Shown here one piece after another: positions 48,640 through 60,200 of a stretch of DNA of 64,000 nt. The stretch is from Mesotaenium endlicherianum (Eukaryota > Streptophyta > Zygnematophyceae > Zygnematales > Mesotaeniaceae): assembly GCA_009602735.1 (NCBI GenBank), contig WELA01007202.1:38440-102439 (forward strand), in the 5' to 3' direction. The notes under the pieces were generated by a model. The model did not search any database. It was not told the DNA's origin and saw only the letters and a list, made by a program, of their open reading frames with translations. A program made the translations under genes and the position numbers. How positions within the stretch are numbered: position 1 is the stretch's first letter; each line of letters opens with the position of its first letter.

Positions 48640-50530
48640 TACGCGTTTTTCACCGGCGTACTGAAATGTGTCCGGTACGGCCTTTTAGCCCTATATGGCC
48701 ATATTTTTAAACTAGGATTGTGACCGTAGTCTAATATTGGCCTTGTTTGCGTAAGCCAAGTGTTACCAATTGCATCAACACCATCGGGCAAGTCCGTGAT
48801 ATAGAACCGTTCATGGCCATGGTAAGATTGTACCTTAAGCGATAAATTAATTGTTCCAACGATACGAGCTAAAGAACTATTGCCAAGGCGTAGTTGTTCA
48901 ACCTTCGGTAGAGGAACTAACTTCATATCAAGCGCAAAACGTGCATTAATGAAGCTATTTGATGATCTTGAATTAATGACAGTGAGACATGACCGGCCTG
49001 AGATGTAAGTCTCAAAGCCAAAGAAGCATTATGTATCACAAGCAATATCCTTGCCTCGAGAGGAAGATGGGAAATGTGGAGTTGCTTTACCAAAATCCTA
49101 TTTTGCATTGCCAAACCCGCAGGAAATAAGTCACTGATTTAGACTTCGTAAGTTTGTGCGTGAATGCAGCAATATAAATCGGTGTCAGACACTGTTGCAA
49201 TATCCTTAAACAAGACAAGTGTGCATAACACCGTACAAGGTTAGGATCATGCGGCTGAAAGTGCAAGAACATGCAAGCAAGAATGCACTTGAGTTCCAAG
49301 AACTTGGCAAAGCTCAACACGTTCATACCAATACATTTGAAACGAAATGTATTTATGGCGGATATACTTGAGACAACAAGAACTTTTGGTGCATGCGCAC
49401 AAGCACCTAAAATTTTTTGCACACTAAGGAGTTGTGAATGGCTCAAAAGAAGGTTTTGTGACTTGCTCCCGGGCTACTCTTTTAAAGGCCCCTTGTCTTC
49501 CCCTTGGAATCATTTCTCGCACCTTTTGCAAAAAGACACGTCAAAAAAGTATGCCCAGATTTCCTGCGTGCAGAACACAGACCCTCCGCAACCATGCGGG
49601 CACAGTCACGGTATTATCTATCTTGCTAATCTTGGGAGGGGGACCCGATGATCTGGAATTGTTGCATCCTGCATAAGGAGTGTTCCTCTTTGGACCCAAT
49701 GGGCTAAAAGAAGGAAAGATAGGTGGAGGACGGGTAGGAAAAACAGGCTGACGACGAGGCTGAACTAAGGGTTCCTCCTGTGCTAAAGTCTCAGTATAAC
49801 AAATGGGATCCGAGATTGTAGTCCACTCTAAACTCGTGACTGGGTTTGCACTGAGACGAGTGGCATATGCTGGCTGGAGCCCCATACAAAACGAATGAAT
49901 CTAAATATCGGCATTGACAGGAATATCCACTATCTAAGCGACCAGGATTTGCAACTTATTGACATAAGTTTTTTAGTGGTGCTCGTTTGCTTGAGTTGAA
50001 GTAACTTTTCACGAGCTAACTTCAAAGGGTTGTGGCGCCCAAGAGCACTACGTAACTTTTTGCAAAACTCCTCAAAAGTCATCGGCCCATGATCTTGCCC
50101 ATGCCATAACTGGAATACGTCCCCCTTGCAAAAAGTGGAAGCCACCATGGCTTGATTAGCGGGGGGTACCTCTGCTAAAGCGTAGAAGGTTTTAAGATCC
50201 TTGAGAAAACGACGCACACCGGTGCCAAGACCACCCTAGAACTTTTCAGGCGGAGAGGGCTTGTATGAAGAACTTGTCGCCGCGGCCAGCCCAGGGACGG
50301 TTGCAATTGTTGCTGTGGCTGAGGCTGGTGGATTTTGCTGGGGACTGATGCCGCCAGCCGTCCTTAATGGTCCCGCCCCACCCTGGACAGTCTGTAAATA
50401 AAAACAAACAGATGGGTGAGATTCCATGACTGTAACAAAACGAGTGATTACGTCGGTCAATTTAGCATGATTGGCTTCACTCGGTCTTTTGTGCGATTAA
50501 TAACGTCAGAGAAAGTGCTAAGAGCCATAG
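48640..50530 (-). mobile_element. Ty3/gypsy fragment (element E), same family as C, inverted
   Basis: Minus-strand protease-region text (LRLGNSSLARIVGTINLSLK; ITDLPDGVDAIGNTWLTQ), a segment shared with C (CMFLHFQPHDPN) and a Gag domain (AMVASTFCKGDVFQLWHGQD; MTFEEFCKKLRSALGRHNP). Pol beyond protease and the LTRs are not recognisable. It abuts the 3' LTR start of element C head-to-head. A broken fossil with several breaks. Confidence 0.7.
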
Positions 50531-51677
50531 TGAAATGCGTTTTGCTTCTTCAAGAAATATATTTTATTCAAATATATATAAGATCAGAGATAGTTCGAAG
50601 CATGTAAATCGTAGAGAAATCTTTGCCTTTATAATTAGTTATGTTTACTCCTCTATAACCCTTGACTCACTTACCGTAAGGTGCTATAGCTGCACACTAA
50701 CTCAAGGCACAAGAAAGAGACAAACTTGAGGACTAGAGCTTCTCCTTTAGAAACTCATGTCCTCTTGCCTACCAGGCATACAAGCATGTATAAGCACATA
50801 CACAACATCAGAGGACTGAATAGCATAGGCGCTCTCAATGGATGACCATGATGTAGCTAAAACACATCATACTAACTTAGGTGCAAAACCATGAAATTTG
50901 TTCACTGTGAGACCCTAAATAACCAGATGCGATAACTCATCAATACTTAACCAAATTGAGCAAACTTAACAGCAACAGATGCTCCTTGACGATACCTTTC
51001 CGAGAAGTCCTAGTTTGCTTAATTTGGTGCACAGAAGAAGACGTCATGTCAATTTGCGTGAAAGCTGGTCATAATAATAAACCAAAAGTGCACCACAGGC
51101 TTTGCAAGAGAAATCCGACTTTAAAGCCTACTGTCTAGAATAAGGGACCACGAGATCCTAGCCTGATATGTACCTAGTGACCACCTGGTGGACCACGGCG
51201 CAAGGTGCGTCGTTTTGTGGGAAACCCGTTAAGTTGGTACCCACGGATCTAGGTATAACGACCATATTGATTGGTCAATTGACGGAAGTCCTAACTGTTC
51301 AGTTGACTGACAACGGCTCCGCCTACCTAGGAAATAACCACGGAGGTAGGACATCGGTGTACTGAATTCCAATCGACTTCCCGACTTTCAAAATATTACA
51401 TATCGGTCACATTTGCCAATCTACAAGTAATCATCAAAATGAATGTATCTAACATCAACGTACCGAATCTGCGAGCTTTCTATACATCAACCTCCTGATA
51501 TTATGCCCTATATATACAAATTATCTCAGCCAACTATACTATGATATAAAAGTCATCCTGCTAACCTTTTCGACCAAGTCAACAAACTGTACTATAATAC
51601 AAGGGTCATCCTACTGACCTTTTCTATAAAGTAAAAGAACTCGCATTATATCGATACATATTTATTTCGATGAATTC
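50531..51677. other. stretch without a gene; includes a diverged LTR relic
   Basis: Around 51160-51400 the text CGCCTACCTAGGAAATAACC ... GGTAGGACATCGGTG resembles the conserved block of the A/B/F LTRs, so this part is probably an old LTR relative. The rest (50531-51150, 51400-51677) shows only short chance frames. Confidence 0.35.
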
Positions 51678-52386
51678 TGTAATGAATCACTATATTAATA
51701 GGTATAATATTTATTTAAATAGTTAATAGGTTCGGTATGCTGAACTTTAGTTGACCTTTAGTATGTTTACTTTTAGTCAATATTCAGTATAATGACTCAG
51801 CCGGGAACAACAGGCTGAAGTCCACAATAGGTCAGTTTGCTGACACATTCTTTGATAGTCAGCTGACTGTCGTACGCAGTATCTGTGAACTGCCTAGTTA
51901 TGCATCTAAGTATGGTATGCTAGATGAATGGCCAGATGGCATCCTCGGGTGGATGGCGATTCGGGTTGATGGGAGATGGCTATGGGTTATCCGAGGTCCT
52001 ACCGACGTGGTTAACTCCCGGGTAGGCGGTGCCTTCGCACTTGCTGTTGAGCAGTAAGCTCTTTCCATGTACATATGCTAGGTATTGCCCTTGAGTTTGG
52101 CATTTAAAAGCAAGGCCAACTCTTTGCACAGCTTACTGAGAGGAAATCTGAATCCAAGACTACAAGCCGTTACACGAAATGCTTATTAACCTTGCTTATG
52201 TATGAAATTTACTGATTGCATAATTGATGCTCGTTACTTGCATTTGACTTGTAAGTATTGCTTACGCTAGTTATGTGGTCGTTTGCTGATTAGTAAGTTA
52301 AATCTATAAATACCATACTAATTACTTGCTGATAAATAAATAAAAATTTAATTGTCAATGGCTTATTGGTTAGTCAATTCATTTCA
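51678..52386 (+). repeat. 5' LTR of element A
   Basis: TGTAATGAATCAC to TCAATTCATTTCA, 709 bp, diverged from the B and F LTRs. Interleaved inverted repeats at 51984-52026. Confidence 0.8.
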
Positions 52387-52411
52387 GAGGTATCTTTTCA
52401 CAGTTTTTTGA

Positions 52412-53606
52412 ATGGTAGCGGAGACTCGATCTCAAACTAGCAACTCCCAAAACATGGAGGGTCGGGATAATGATAACCTAGAAAATCAGGCAGAGAGCCA
52501 GGTGATTGGACTTCGCACTTACGCTGACGGGTTAGCAGATACGGCAGCTAGAGAAGCCGCAGAGGAAGCGGCAACTATTGCTGCAGTAGCAGCCTAGCAG
52601 GCTGAGGAAGAACGCATCTGAGCGTCTTGCCAAAAAAAGAGGAAGATGCAAAAGCAACAAGATGGCGTCTTGCAGATAACAGAATGGTGGAAGAACTCAT
52701 GGCAGAAAGGACCAAACTTCTTGAGTCACCTTCTGCCGTGGTTGCTGATGTACCTCTTCTACAAATTTGTAGGCATTTGAATGGAGCGGAAATTGCTAAT
52801 GTAGCAGCCAGAGGAAATGCCGAAGCTGCTGGTGAGCGACTCAATGCTACTGTTGCTGCTATGGTTAAATATCCATCTCAGAATGTTGATTTGGGTGCAT
52901 TATTTATTGAAATGCAGTCTTAGATGACTATGATGTATCAATCCCAACAGGAGGAAAAGAGAATTATGATTACAATGTTACATGATAAGGACCAATTGGG
53001 TTCTCACACTCGTGGAGGTGGCAGGGGACCTAGTAGGCCCAAGCCAAAACCACCTCAGGACTATGACCTTGAGGGAAACAAAAGGTATTACCTAATAAAA
53101 TTTCTCTGTAATGTTGAGCAGTGGCTGGAGAACTATTTAGACCTGCATGATGCAAAGAAGATCAAGCACACCGGTGCTTTGCTGAAAGGCAGACTGGTGG
53201 CTCTTTTATAAGGAAGAGCAAAAAACTAACTAACTTGGTAACCCTACATGGGTAGAATTTGTTAAGGAATTGCATGAGAAGTTTAATGTGATCAATCAGC
53301 AGAGGAAAGCTATAAATGCAATGCTCTCCTTGCCACTAAAGCAAACCACTTCAATTGTTGAGTATGCTCAGAAGTTTCAGGAGAACACGATGAAACAGCC
53401 TACCTTGCCAGAGCTGTGTAGGCTAGCATACTTCAGGTATAGCTTGAAGTTCAAGGTCTCGAGTCATTTTGCTGACAAGAAGTATGAGAAGCTAGCTGAC
53501 TTGATCCAAGATACTGATGCTTGGGATCAGCAACAGTTCAACCACAAGCGCCGGAGTAGTGCTTTGGTGGCTAAGATGGTCAAAACGCCACATGATTCCT
53601 ACAACG
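52412..53606 (+). pseudogene. element A: first part of gag
   Basis: Related to B Gag from the N-terminal coiled coil (AAREAAEEAATIAAVAA) through the Gag domain ([39 protein letters not shown]). A broken fossil; element B is inserted at its right edge. Confidence 0.85.
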
Positions 53607-53611
53607 CTATT

Positions 53612-54358
53612 TGAAATGAATCGACTTACCAAATAAGCGATTAACAATTAATAAAGATCTTTATATCAGCAAGTAATCTTGATGGCAATTTCCGTTAACT
53701 GGTTAAACGGCAAAGGACAATACACTAGCAGTGAATAGTACTCGTAAGTCAAATGCGAGTAAACTAGCATCAATAATGCAAATCAGTAAACTCATACATA
53801 AGCAAGGTTAGAAGACAGTGCGTATCAATGGCTTCTCGCCTTGGATTCAGATCACTCTCAGTAAGCTGTACAGGAGAGTTGGCCTCGTTTCCGAATGCTG
53901 AACTCGAGAGCAATGCCTAGCATATATACATGGAATGAGTTTACTTGTTCAACGGTCAGTGCGATGGCACCGCCTACCCGGGAGTTAACCACGTTGGTAG
54001 GACCTCGGTTAACCAAATCCACCGCCATCTCCCATCATCCCGAATAGCCATCCATCATGGGGATGTCATCTGGCCATTCATCTAGCAGGTGGTACTTAGA
54101 TGCATATCAAGGCAGTTCGCTGCTACCGAGCACGGAAGTCAGCTGGCTGTCAAAGAATGTGTCAGCAAGCTGACTTAAGTTGACTTCAGCCTGCTGCTTT
54201 TGGCCGAGTCATTAAACTGATAATTATGTAAAGTCCAGCAGACTGATTATTAACTAAAGTTCAGCAGACTGACTACTAACTAAAGTTCAGCAGGCTGAAC
54301 TAAATTAACTATTATATTTAAATGAATATTATATCTACTAATATACTGATTCATTACA
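53612..54358 (-). repeat. 3' LTR of element B
   Basis: 747 bp, TGAAATGAATCGACTTACC to TGATTCATTACA on the plus strand; interleaved inverted repeats at 53973-54013. Confidence 0.92.
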
Positions 54359-54471
54359 ATCCCTCCAACTTAACTTGTTGTCGCCTCGACAACATTAAAC
54401 TGCAAAAGCTTTAAATAAAGAAACTGACCCTGACCAGCCTCCCTTACTGACTATCTTTTCAGCCTGTCACC

Positions 54472-56148
54472 TTAAGGGGTGGTTCCTGGGGCTTCAGGAT
54501 CAGGGGACGGAGATCTGGACCTAGATCTGGACAGCCCTCTAGGTCTGTCAGCTGGCCTTCTAAAGAACCCGGTTTGCTCTAAAGTTGGACCTCGAGGAGA
54601 ACGAAGGATGGTAGCCTGCTCTTCAACCACTTGGGTGTTGATGCCCACATAGACAGGCATTCCAGTAGGATGCTGAAATACATTGGCTAGAGGTACATGC
54701 CCCTGAGCGGAGGGGGAGGCTGGCATACCTCTGGCCCACCCGCGTGTCCCTCTTCTGGCACCCCTGTCCTCTGGGGATTTCTGCCTGTGTCTGCTGCCCA
54801 ATACAGTCAGATCAGCTTCTTCCCCTGCTTGGGCAGGTGGGCTGTGGGAGCGAGCGCGGGGTCCAGTAGTCGCCATAACGGGGATCACATTCCAAACACC
54901 TGATCGTGGTTCTTTAAGAAGCGCCCCTACCTGTCCCTGGGTATCCTGAGTACCTGCTGCTGATGCTTCTCCTCTGCCCTGTTCTTCTTCCTCAGCCTCC
55001 TCATCCTCCTCCTCGGAGAGAGTAGGGGTCTCGTCCACTAAGTCGTCCTGCTCCCTAGTAGACATGGAGTAGTCTACCGACCTCCCTTTCTTAGGGCGCG
55101 CTGGAGGTTGCTTGGCCTTCAGCCTGCTGATATCTATCCGGCCTGCATTCTTTGCCCATTTGACAAAGGCATGCTTTCCCTTAGAGAAGTAGTCTCTTCC
55201 CCTCCTCCTATGTTCCTTGGTCTCTGCATTCATATTGCTCAGGCATCCATTCAGCCTGGGGTCCCAAGGGGCAATGTGAGGTGGTAGGATGAGATAGCCG
55301 TCTAGGCCATAGTGGAAGTCATCCGGTTGGGCTCGGTCACACTCCTGCTTCTTATTTGTGACGGTCATCCACCTCCAGTCTGTTGGCTGCTGGTAGTACT
55401 GGGGTCCGTGCTCAGCCTTCCTCAGTTTACACGGGAACCAGTGGGGAGAGAACATCTGCTGTCCTGCTTCCCTGGCCAAGTACTCCCAGCTCCTTCTCTC
55501 AACTTCATTGTAAGCTGGCAGGAGTGTGAGGTAGAATACCGTATCCTTAAAGCTATCGGGCCGCATGCTCACCATCCGGATGAGTCTCTGATCTCCCACT
55601 ATTCCCGGTATGGGGACCGGCTTGTCCTCTGAATCATCTGCGAGATACCGGGCCTGCTCTGCTGTATAGCCCACCATCTTAGCATAATCTTCGTAAAGGA
55701 CCACGCCAGTGTGTGTCTCGATGTACCTATCCAGTGCTGTAGCTCCTTCCTTCTGTAGCAGTGTTGTCTGTTCCAGCGTGTTGATCTCCTGGGCTGCCAG
55801 CAATGCTTCCTTCAGGTTATCGAAGTTTTGGCCACCCACCACAGTATACCTGTAAGTGGCCAAGCTCTTCTGTCTGTCCGCTTCAATCTTTTTCCTTTTC
55901 TCCTCTTCTGCCGCTGCCGCTTCTTCTTGCTGTTTCTTCTGTCTCTCCTCCTCAGCCTTCCTGAGGTTTTCCGCTTCCTGATCCTTCTTCCTCTGTGCCT
56001 CTTCTGCCGCCTCTTGTTGTTTGCGGACCCTTTCTTGTTCTCTCCTGGTGAGGGACGTCGCCGCCAGCTCCTTCTGGTATTGCTCCATTGTCCTCCTGGC
56101 TTCTTCTGCCTTGCGCTTTCTGTCCTCCTTTTGTGTGGTGGGCGCCAT
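54472..56148 (-). CDS. element B accessory ORF of unknown function, 558 residues
   Basis: A long sense ORF between pol and the 3' LTR. From ATG 56148 (MAPTTQKEDRKRKAEEARRT) residues 1-100 are a highly charged Glu/Lys/Arg/Gln coiled coil. Residues ~110-300 form a conserved domain (DYAKMVGYT, LIRMVSMRPDSFKDT, YNEVERRSWEYLARE, HWFPCKLRK). Then come a basic stretch with KAKQPPARPKKGRS, an acidic run (DEEAEEEEQG) and a C-terminal SR/Pro tail (PRGLSRSRSRSPSPDPE). There is no signal peptide and no hydrophobic membrane segment, so it is not an envelope protein. Element F has the same ORF, which argues it was kept as a gene. A CAG|G acceptor with branch point CTACTAAC lies just upstream, suggesting expression from a spliced RNA. 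The tail suggests nucleic-acid or nuclear interaction; this is inference. An in-frame upstream ATG exists at 56157. Confidence 0.85.
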   Translation of the reverse strand: MAPTTQKEDRKRKAEEARRTMEQYQKELAATSLTRREQERVRKQQEAAEEAQRKKDQEAENLRKAEEERQKKQQEEAAAAEEEKRKKIEADRQKSLATYRYTVVGGQNFDNLKEALLAAQEINTLEQTTLLQKEGATALDRYIETHTGVVLYEDYAKMVGYTAEQARYLADDSEDKPVPIPGIVGDQRLIRMVSMRPDSFKDTVFYLTLLPAYNEVERRSWEYLAREAGQQMFSPHWFPCKLRKAEHGPQYYQQPTDWRWMTVTNKKQECDRAQPDDFHYGLDGYLILPPHIAPWDPRLNGCLSNMNAETKEHRRRGRDYFSKGKHAFVKWAKNAGRIDISRLKAKQPPARPKKGRSVDYSMSTREQDDLVDETPTLSEEEDEEAEEEEQGRGEASAAGTQDTQGQVGALLKEPRSGVWNVIPVMATTGPRARSHSPPAQAGEEADLTVLGSRHRQKSPEDRGARRGTRGWARGMPASPSAQGHVPLANVFQHPTGMPVYVGINTQVVEEQATILRSPRGPTLEQTGFFRRPADRPRGLSRSRSRSPSPDPEAPGTTP

Positions 56149-56180
56149 CCTGCACATGTAACCAGGGCACAAGTTAGTAG
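56149..56180 (-). promoter_or_regulatory. putative branch point and splice acceptor before the B accessory ORF
   Basis: On the minus strand CTACTAAC (56173-56180) is followed about 20 bases later by TGCAG|GATG, placing the accessory ATG one base after the acceptor. Element F has CAG|GATG at the same place with a weaker branch-like ACTGACT upstream. Spliced subgenomic RNAs are the known way related elements express a third ORF. Confidence 0.5.
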
Positions 56181-56415
56181 GATATGGACCTTTGTCATAG
56201 GGATTGCAGGAAGTATGTTAGTATTTAGTATAGTGGCTTCGCTGCTGTTTACCTTACAGGATGATTGCTAAAAGTTGACGTAGTTGCGATGCGCTACACA
56301 TAAACGTATGAGTGTGTTTTTATCGCTCTCGCTCACTAACTGTCATATATTTTCCCCTCCAACTTAAATGGAGACAGGACCGCCTGTCACCTTCCCGTGT
56401 CAACTGAAATGACAG

Positions 56416-59400
56416 TTATGGAGGGACTCCAGCGTCCCGAAGGTGGAACCGTGTCAACGCCCCTTTGGCATTGGTCAAGTGGTCCTTAAACTCCCAAGTG
56501 TCCCCCGAGGCATCGTAACCCTTCCATCGAATGAGGTATTTCATGACATATTTAGACGATCGACGGACCGAGCGAGCGTCTAAAATCTCATCGACCTCAT
56601 ATTCCTCAGGGTCGCCGTCCCGGACAGCGGGGACCGGTCCCGGTTGGACAGGGAACCGACCTGTGAACAGTGTATCACCTTTGATGTATGGTTCCAGAAA
56701 GGAGACATTAAAGACCGAGTGCCCCTTGTATTCAGCTGACATGTTCAGTTTGTAAGCATTCTGACCGACACGACGGACCACCGAATATGGACCGACCCAG
56801 ACAGGGCCAAGCTTTTTCTTGACCACACCAGGGAGGTACAGGTGCTGAGAATGCAGTTTGACTAAATCCCCCTTGGAAAATGTCAGTTCCCGACGGTGTT
56901 GATTAGCGTATTTTTGTTGGTTTTCTTGGGCCGTGTGCAAGTTTCGTTGGACTTCTGACAGGGTGTCAGCGAACTCCTGAGTTAACTGCAGGGAGACCAG
57001 GTTGTCAATCCCTTCAGGGTGAGTTAAAGATTGCCCTAGCACATCTAGAGGAGACTTAGGGACTCTACCCAGGCTGAGTTCAAAAGGAGTTTTGCCCGTT
57101 GACGCGTGCACCGCACTGTTGACCGCAAACTGAATTTCAGGCAACAGGTCATCCCAATTATCTTGTTTTTGGTTAATATATGCTCTCAGCACTTCCTGCA
57201 GAACTTGGTTAGTTCTTTCAGTCTGCCCATCAGTCTGAGGGTGGTTTGCTATGCTGAGCAGCTGTTTGACTCCCATTAACCCCATTAAAGCTCTCCAGAA
57301 CTTAGAGGTGAATTTTGAGTCTCTGTCTGAGATGATATTAGACGGGAGCCCATGTTGGCATACTACATGGTTGTAAAACTGTCTCGCTGTTTCGAGTGCA
57401 GTCACTTTGACAGTTGTGGGGATAAAAATGACCATTTTTGTCAGTTTATCCACGACTACCAGTATTGAATCATGCCCGTTGGCAGTTCTTGGTAGTGAGA
57501 CCACCCAGTCCATGGATATAGTTTCCCAGCGTCCCGCTGGGATGGGTAGCGGTTGCAAGAGACCTCCGGGTGGTGTGTGCCGAGACTTATTTCTCTGACA
57601 CTGGTCACAGGACTTGACATATTTCAAGACCTCCCGGGGTAACCCCTCCCAATGATAATGTTTTGCCAGTTTGCCAACAGTTTTGGCCTGCCCCAAATGT
57701 CCACCCAGGAGACTGTCATGAGCTTGACTCAGTAAGAGAGACCTTATTTCCAAATTATTAGGAATGACCAGCTTCAGCCTGCCTGAAGTGGTTTCAGTCA
57801 CCCAGACCCCTCCCTTGAGCTTATACCCGAGTGCGGTAGCACGACACATACCAGTAGTGGGGCTGGGCTCAAATGTTGGGTCAGAAAGGTAGGCTTTCCT
57901 AAGTTGTTCAAGGAAGGACTTTTTCACCTTTAGTGAAGTGAGTGCACACAGGACTTTATCTACAGTATGCTGACTAAAGTTCCTTTCTTGCAAGTCAGGT
58001 CTTCTAGAGAGTGCATCAGCAGGATTCAACTTCCCTGGTTTGTAGTCGATCTGGACTTGGAACTGCTCCAGCATCTGGCTCCAGCGGTTCTCCCTCCTCG
58101 ACAGCTTGGACTTCTTCTGAAAGTGGGTCAGAGCTAGATGATCTGTAATCACCTTAAAAGCTTTACCATGTAAGTATGCTCTCCACTGTTTGAGTACATG
58201 AATGATAGCTAGCAGCTCTTTATCATGCACTGAGTAATTAATCTCCGCTGGATTAAATTTCATAGACTCATACAACACAGGATGCCACTCCTGCCGTACC
58301 TTACCATCCTTTGTGGTTTTGTCAGCAGGCTGCAACAAAATAGCACCCATGGCAAAATCAGAGGCATCAGTAACCACCTGCACCGGTTTGCTGGGGTCAT
58401 ACACGGCTAGCACTGGGGCAGAACAAAGGGCATCTTTAAGAGTCTGGAAGGCAGCCTGCTGCTCTTCCCCCCACACATACCCGATGTCTTTCTTAGTAAG
58501 GTCAGTCAATTTACTGGCCTTTGTGGAATAATTCTCAATAAATCTCCTATAGCAGTTAGCCAACCCGAGGAAGGATCTAACTTCAGAGACGGACTGTGGT
58601 CCTGGCCAGTCTCTTATGGTCTAAACTTTCTTAGGATTCACACTGATGCCCTCCTTACTGACAACGTGGCCTAAGAATTCAATACTTTCCTAAAAGAAAT
58701 CACACTTGCTCATTTTAGCATATAAGTGATTTTTCCGTAGAGTGTCCAGGACTGTTTTTAAGTGTTCAGTGTGCTGAGCTTCATCTTTAGAGAAAATTAA
58801 AATATCATCCAGGAAAACTTGCACAAACTTATCCAAATAAGGTCTGAAAATGTCATTCATAGCACCCATAAAGGTAGCAGGAGCATTAGTCAGTCCAAAT
58901 GGCATCACGTTGAACTCATAGTGTCCATAACGTGTGCGGAAAGCAGTCTTGTGTTCATCCCCCTCAGCAATTCTGATTTGATGATAACCACTCTTGAGAT
59001 CTATCTTACTGAACACCTTAGCGCCAGACAGGGTATCAAGCAAGTCCTCGATTCTGGGTAAAGCATACTTGTTCTTTACTGTAATTCTGTTCAGGGCTCT
59101 GTAATCCACACACATCCGCATACTGCCATCCTTTTTCTTAACAAATAGGATAGGTGCGCCGTACGGTGATTTACTGGGAGAAATGTAACCATTTTCCTCC
59201 AGCTCTGCAATCTGTGTTTTCAACTCCTCACTCTCCAAATAAGACAAGCCATACGTGCGTTGCCAGGGTGGCTGGCTACCAGGTAATAAATCAATCCTAT
59301 GATCTACTTCCCGCTTAGGGGGTAGTCCTGGAGGCATATTAAACACATCCGTGTACTGAGCAACAATGTTTGCAGCAGTAGGGTGTTCCGGAGGGTGTAC

Positions 59401-60132
59401 CTTTTTCTCAACCACTTCTTCAGGTTGAGGAGGTACCTCTCTTAGCAGCAGACAGAACATTCTGTCTTCCTTCTGGTTCCAGCTTTTGACGAACTCCATT
59501 GCATTCAGCAACTTGCATCCTTCTGGAAGCCTCTTCTTTTCCTTCATTTGCCATCCACACAGGACAAGAGGAAGAGCACTGGTGGGTGCCAAGTCAGTCT
59601 GCCCATCACTGGCTCCTCTCACTTTAACTGTACCTCTGCTCCAACACACTTCAGCTTGATGTCTATTAAGCCAGGACCTGCCTAGCACGAGATCATAAAA
59701 GCCAGTGTTGAGTACCTCAAATGTAAGCGTTTCAGTTAGAACTGCAATGCCAGAACCTAACTGGACCTCAATAGGCTTGGTTATAACTCCTCCCGGGATA
59801 CTTGAGGCATCTCCAAGGAATATTTTTCTATTCCCTTGGGTGACAGTAGGCAGCCTTAGCCGCTTAACTAAGTCCTTGTGGATAAAAGTATGTGACGCCC
59901 CTCCGTCAACAAATGCCCTCACCTTCCTACCTGCAATCATGCAATGCAGTAGGATAGGGGGGACTGTCTTTTCCTGACTTTCGCATTGTTCTCCTGACGT
60001 AGCAAAGAAATGTTGGACATCAGGTGGAACAAGAGCATCCAGAGTGTGCACTCTCTGGACGTCTATATTGCTGATGGTCTCCTTTATCTGGTTGTCAGGC
60101 ATGCATAGTGAATCCAGTTCAGCAGGACCCAT
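56416..60132 (-). CDS. pol: element B pol region
   Basis: Order: protease ([18 protein letters not shown]), reverse transcriptase ([20 protein letters not shown]; active site [12 protein letters not shown]), RNase H ([37 protein letters not shown]), H2C2 zinc finger ([11 protein letters not shown] ... [10 protein letters not shown]), integrase core ([46 protein letters not shown]) and chromodomain ([11 protein letters not shown] ... [15 protein letters not shown]) ending at 56416. Chromovirus type. Almost intact, about one or two breaks. Confidence 0.92.
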
Positions 60133-60200
60133 AATACCTGCTACGAGGGCAGCTAGTGACGACTCACTATCTCTAGCATCCTCACAGTCAGTAGACTGGA

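Larger units (their letters stand above)
29256..48640 (+). mobile_element. Ty3/gypsy retrotransposon (element C), interrupted by elements F and D
   Basis: The 5' LTR is 29256-30175, followed by a TTGGTATTGGAGC primer-binding site. A leader with tandem repeats, a protease region (31440-31700), reverse transcriptase (about 31950-32640) and RNase H (about 32800-33300) lie to the left of F. A zinc-binding H2C2 segment (41599-41850) lies between F and D, and a polypurine tract (AAGGGGGGAGGAAC) with the start of the 3' LTR (48560 onward) lies right of D. F sits in it as a clean insertion with TSD CTATC. Old and broken in many places. Confidence 0.75.

Noticed and set aside
54472-56148. Accessory ORF as a retroviral envelope gene
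   Set aside because: No signal peptide, no hydrophobic membrane or fusion segment and a highly charged coiled coil; position alone suggested env.
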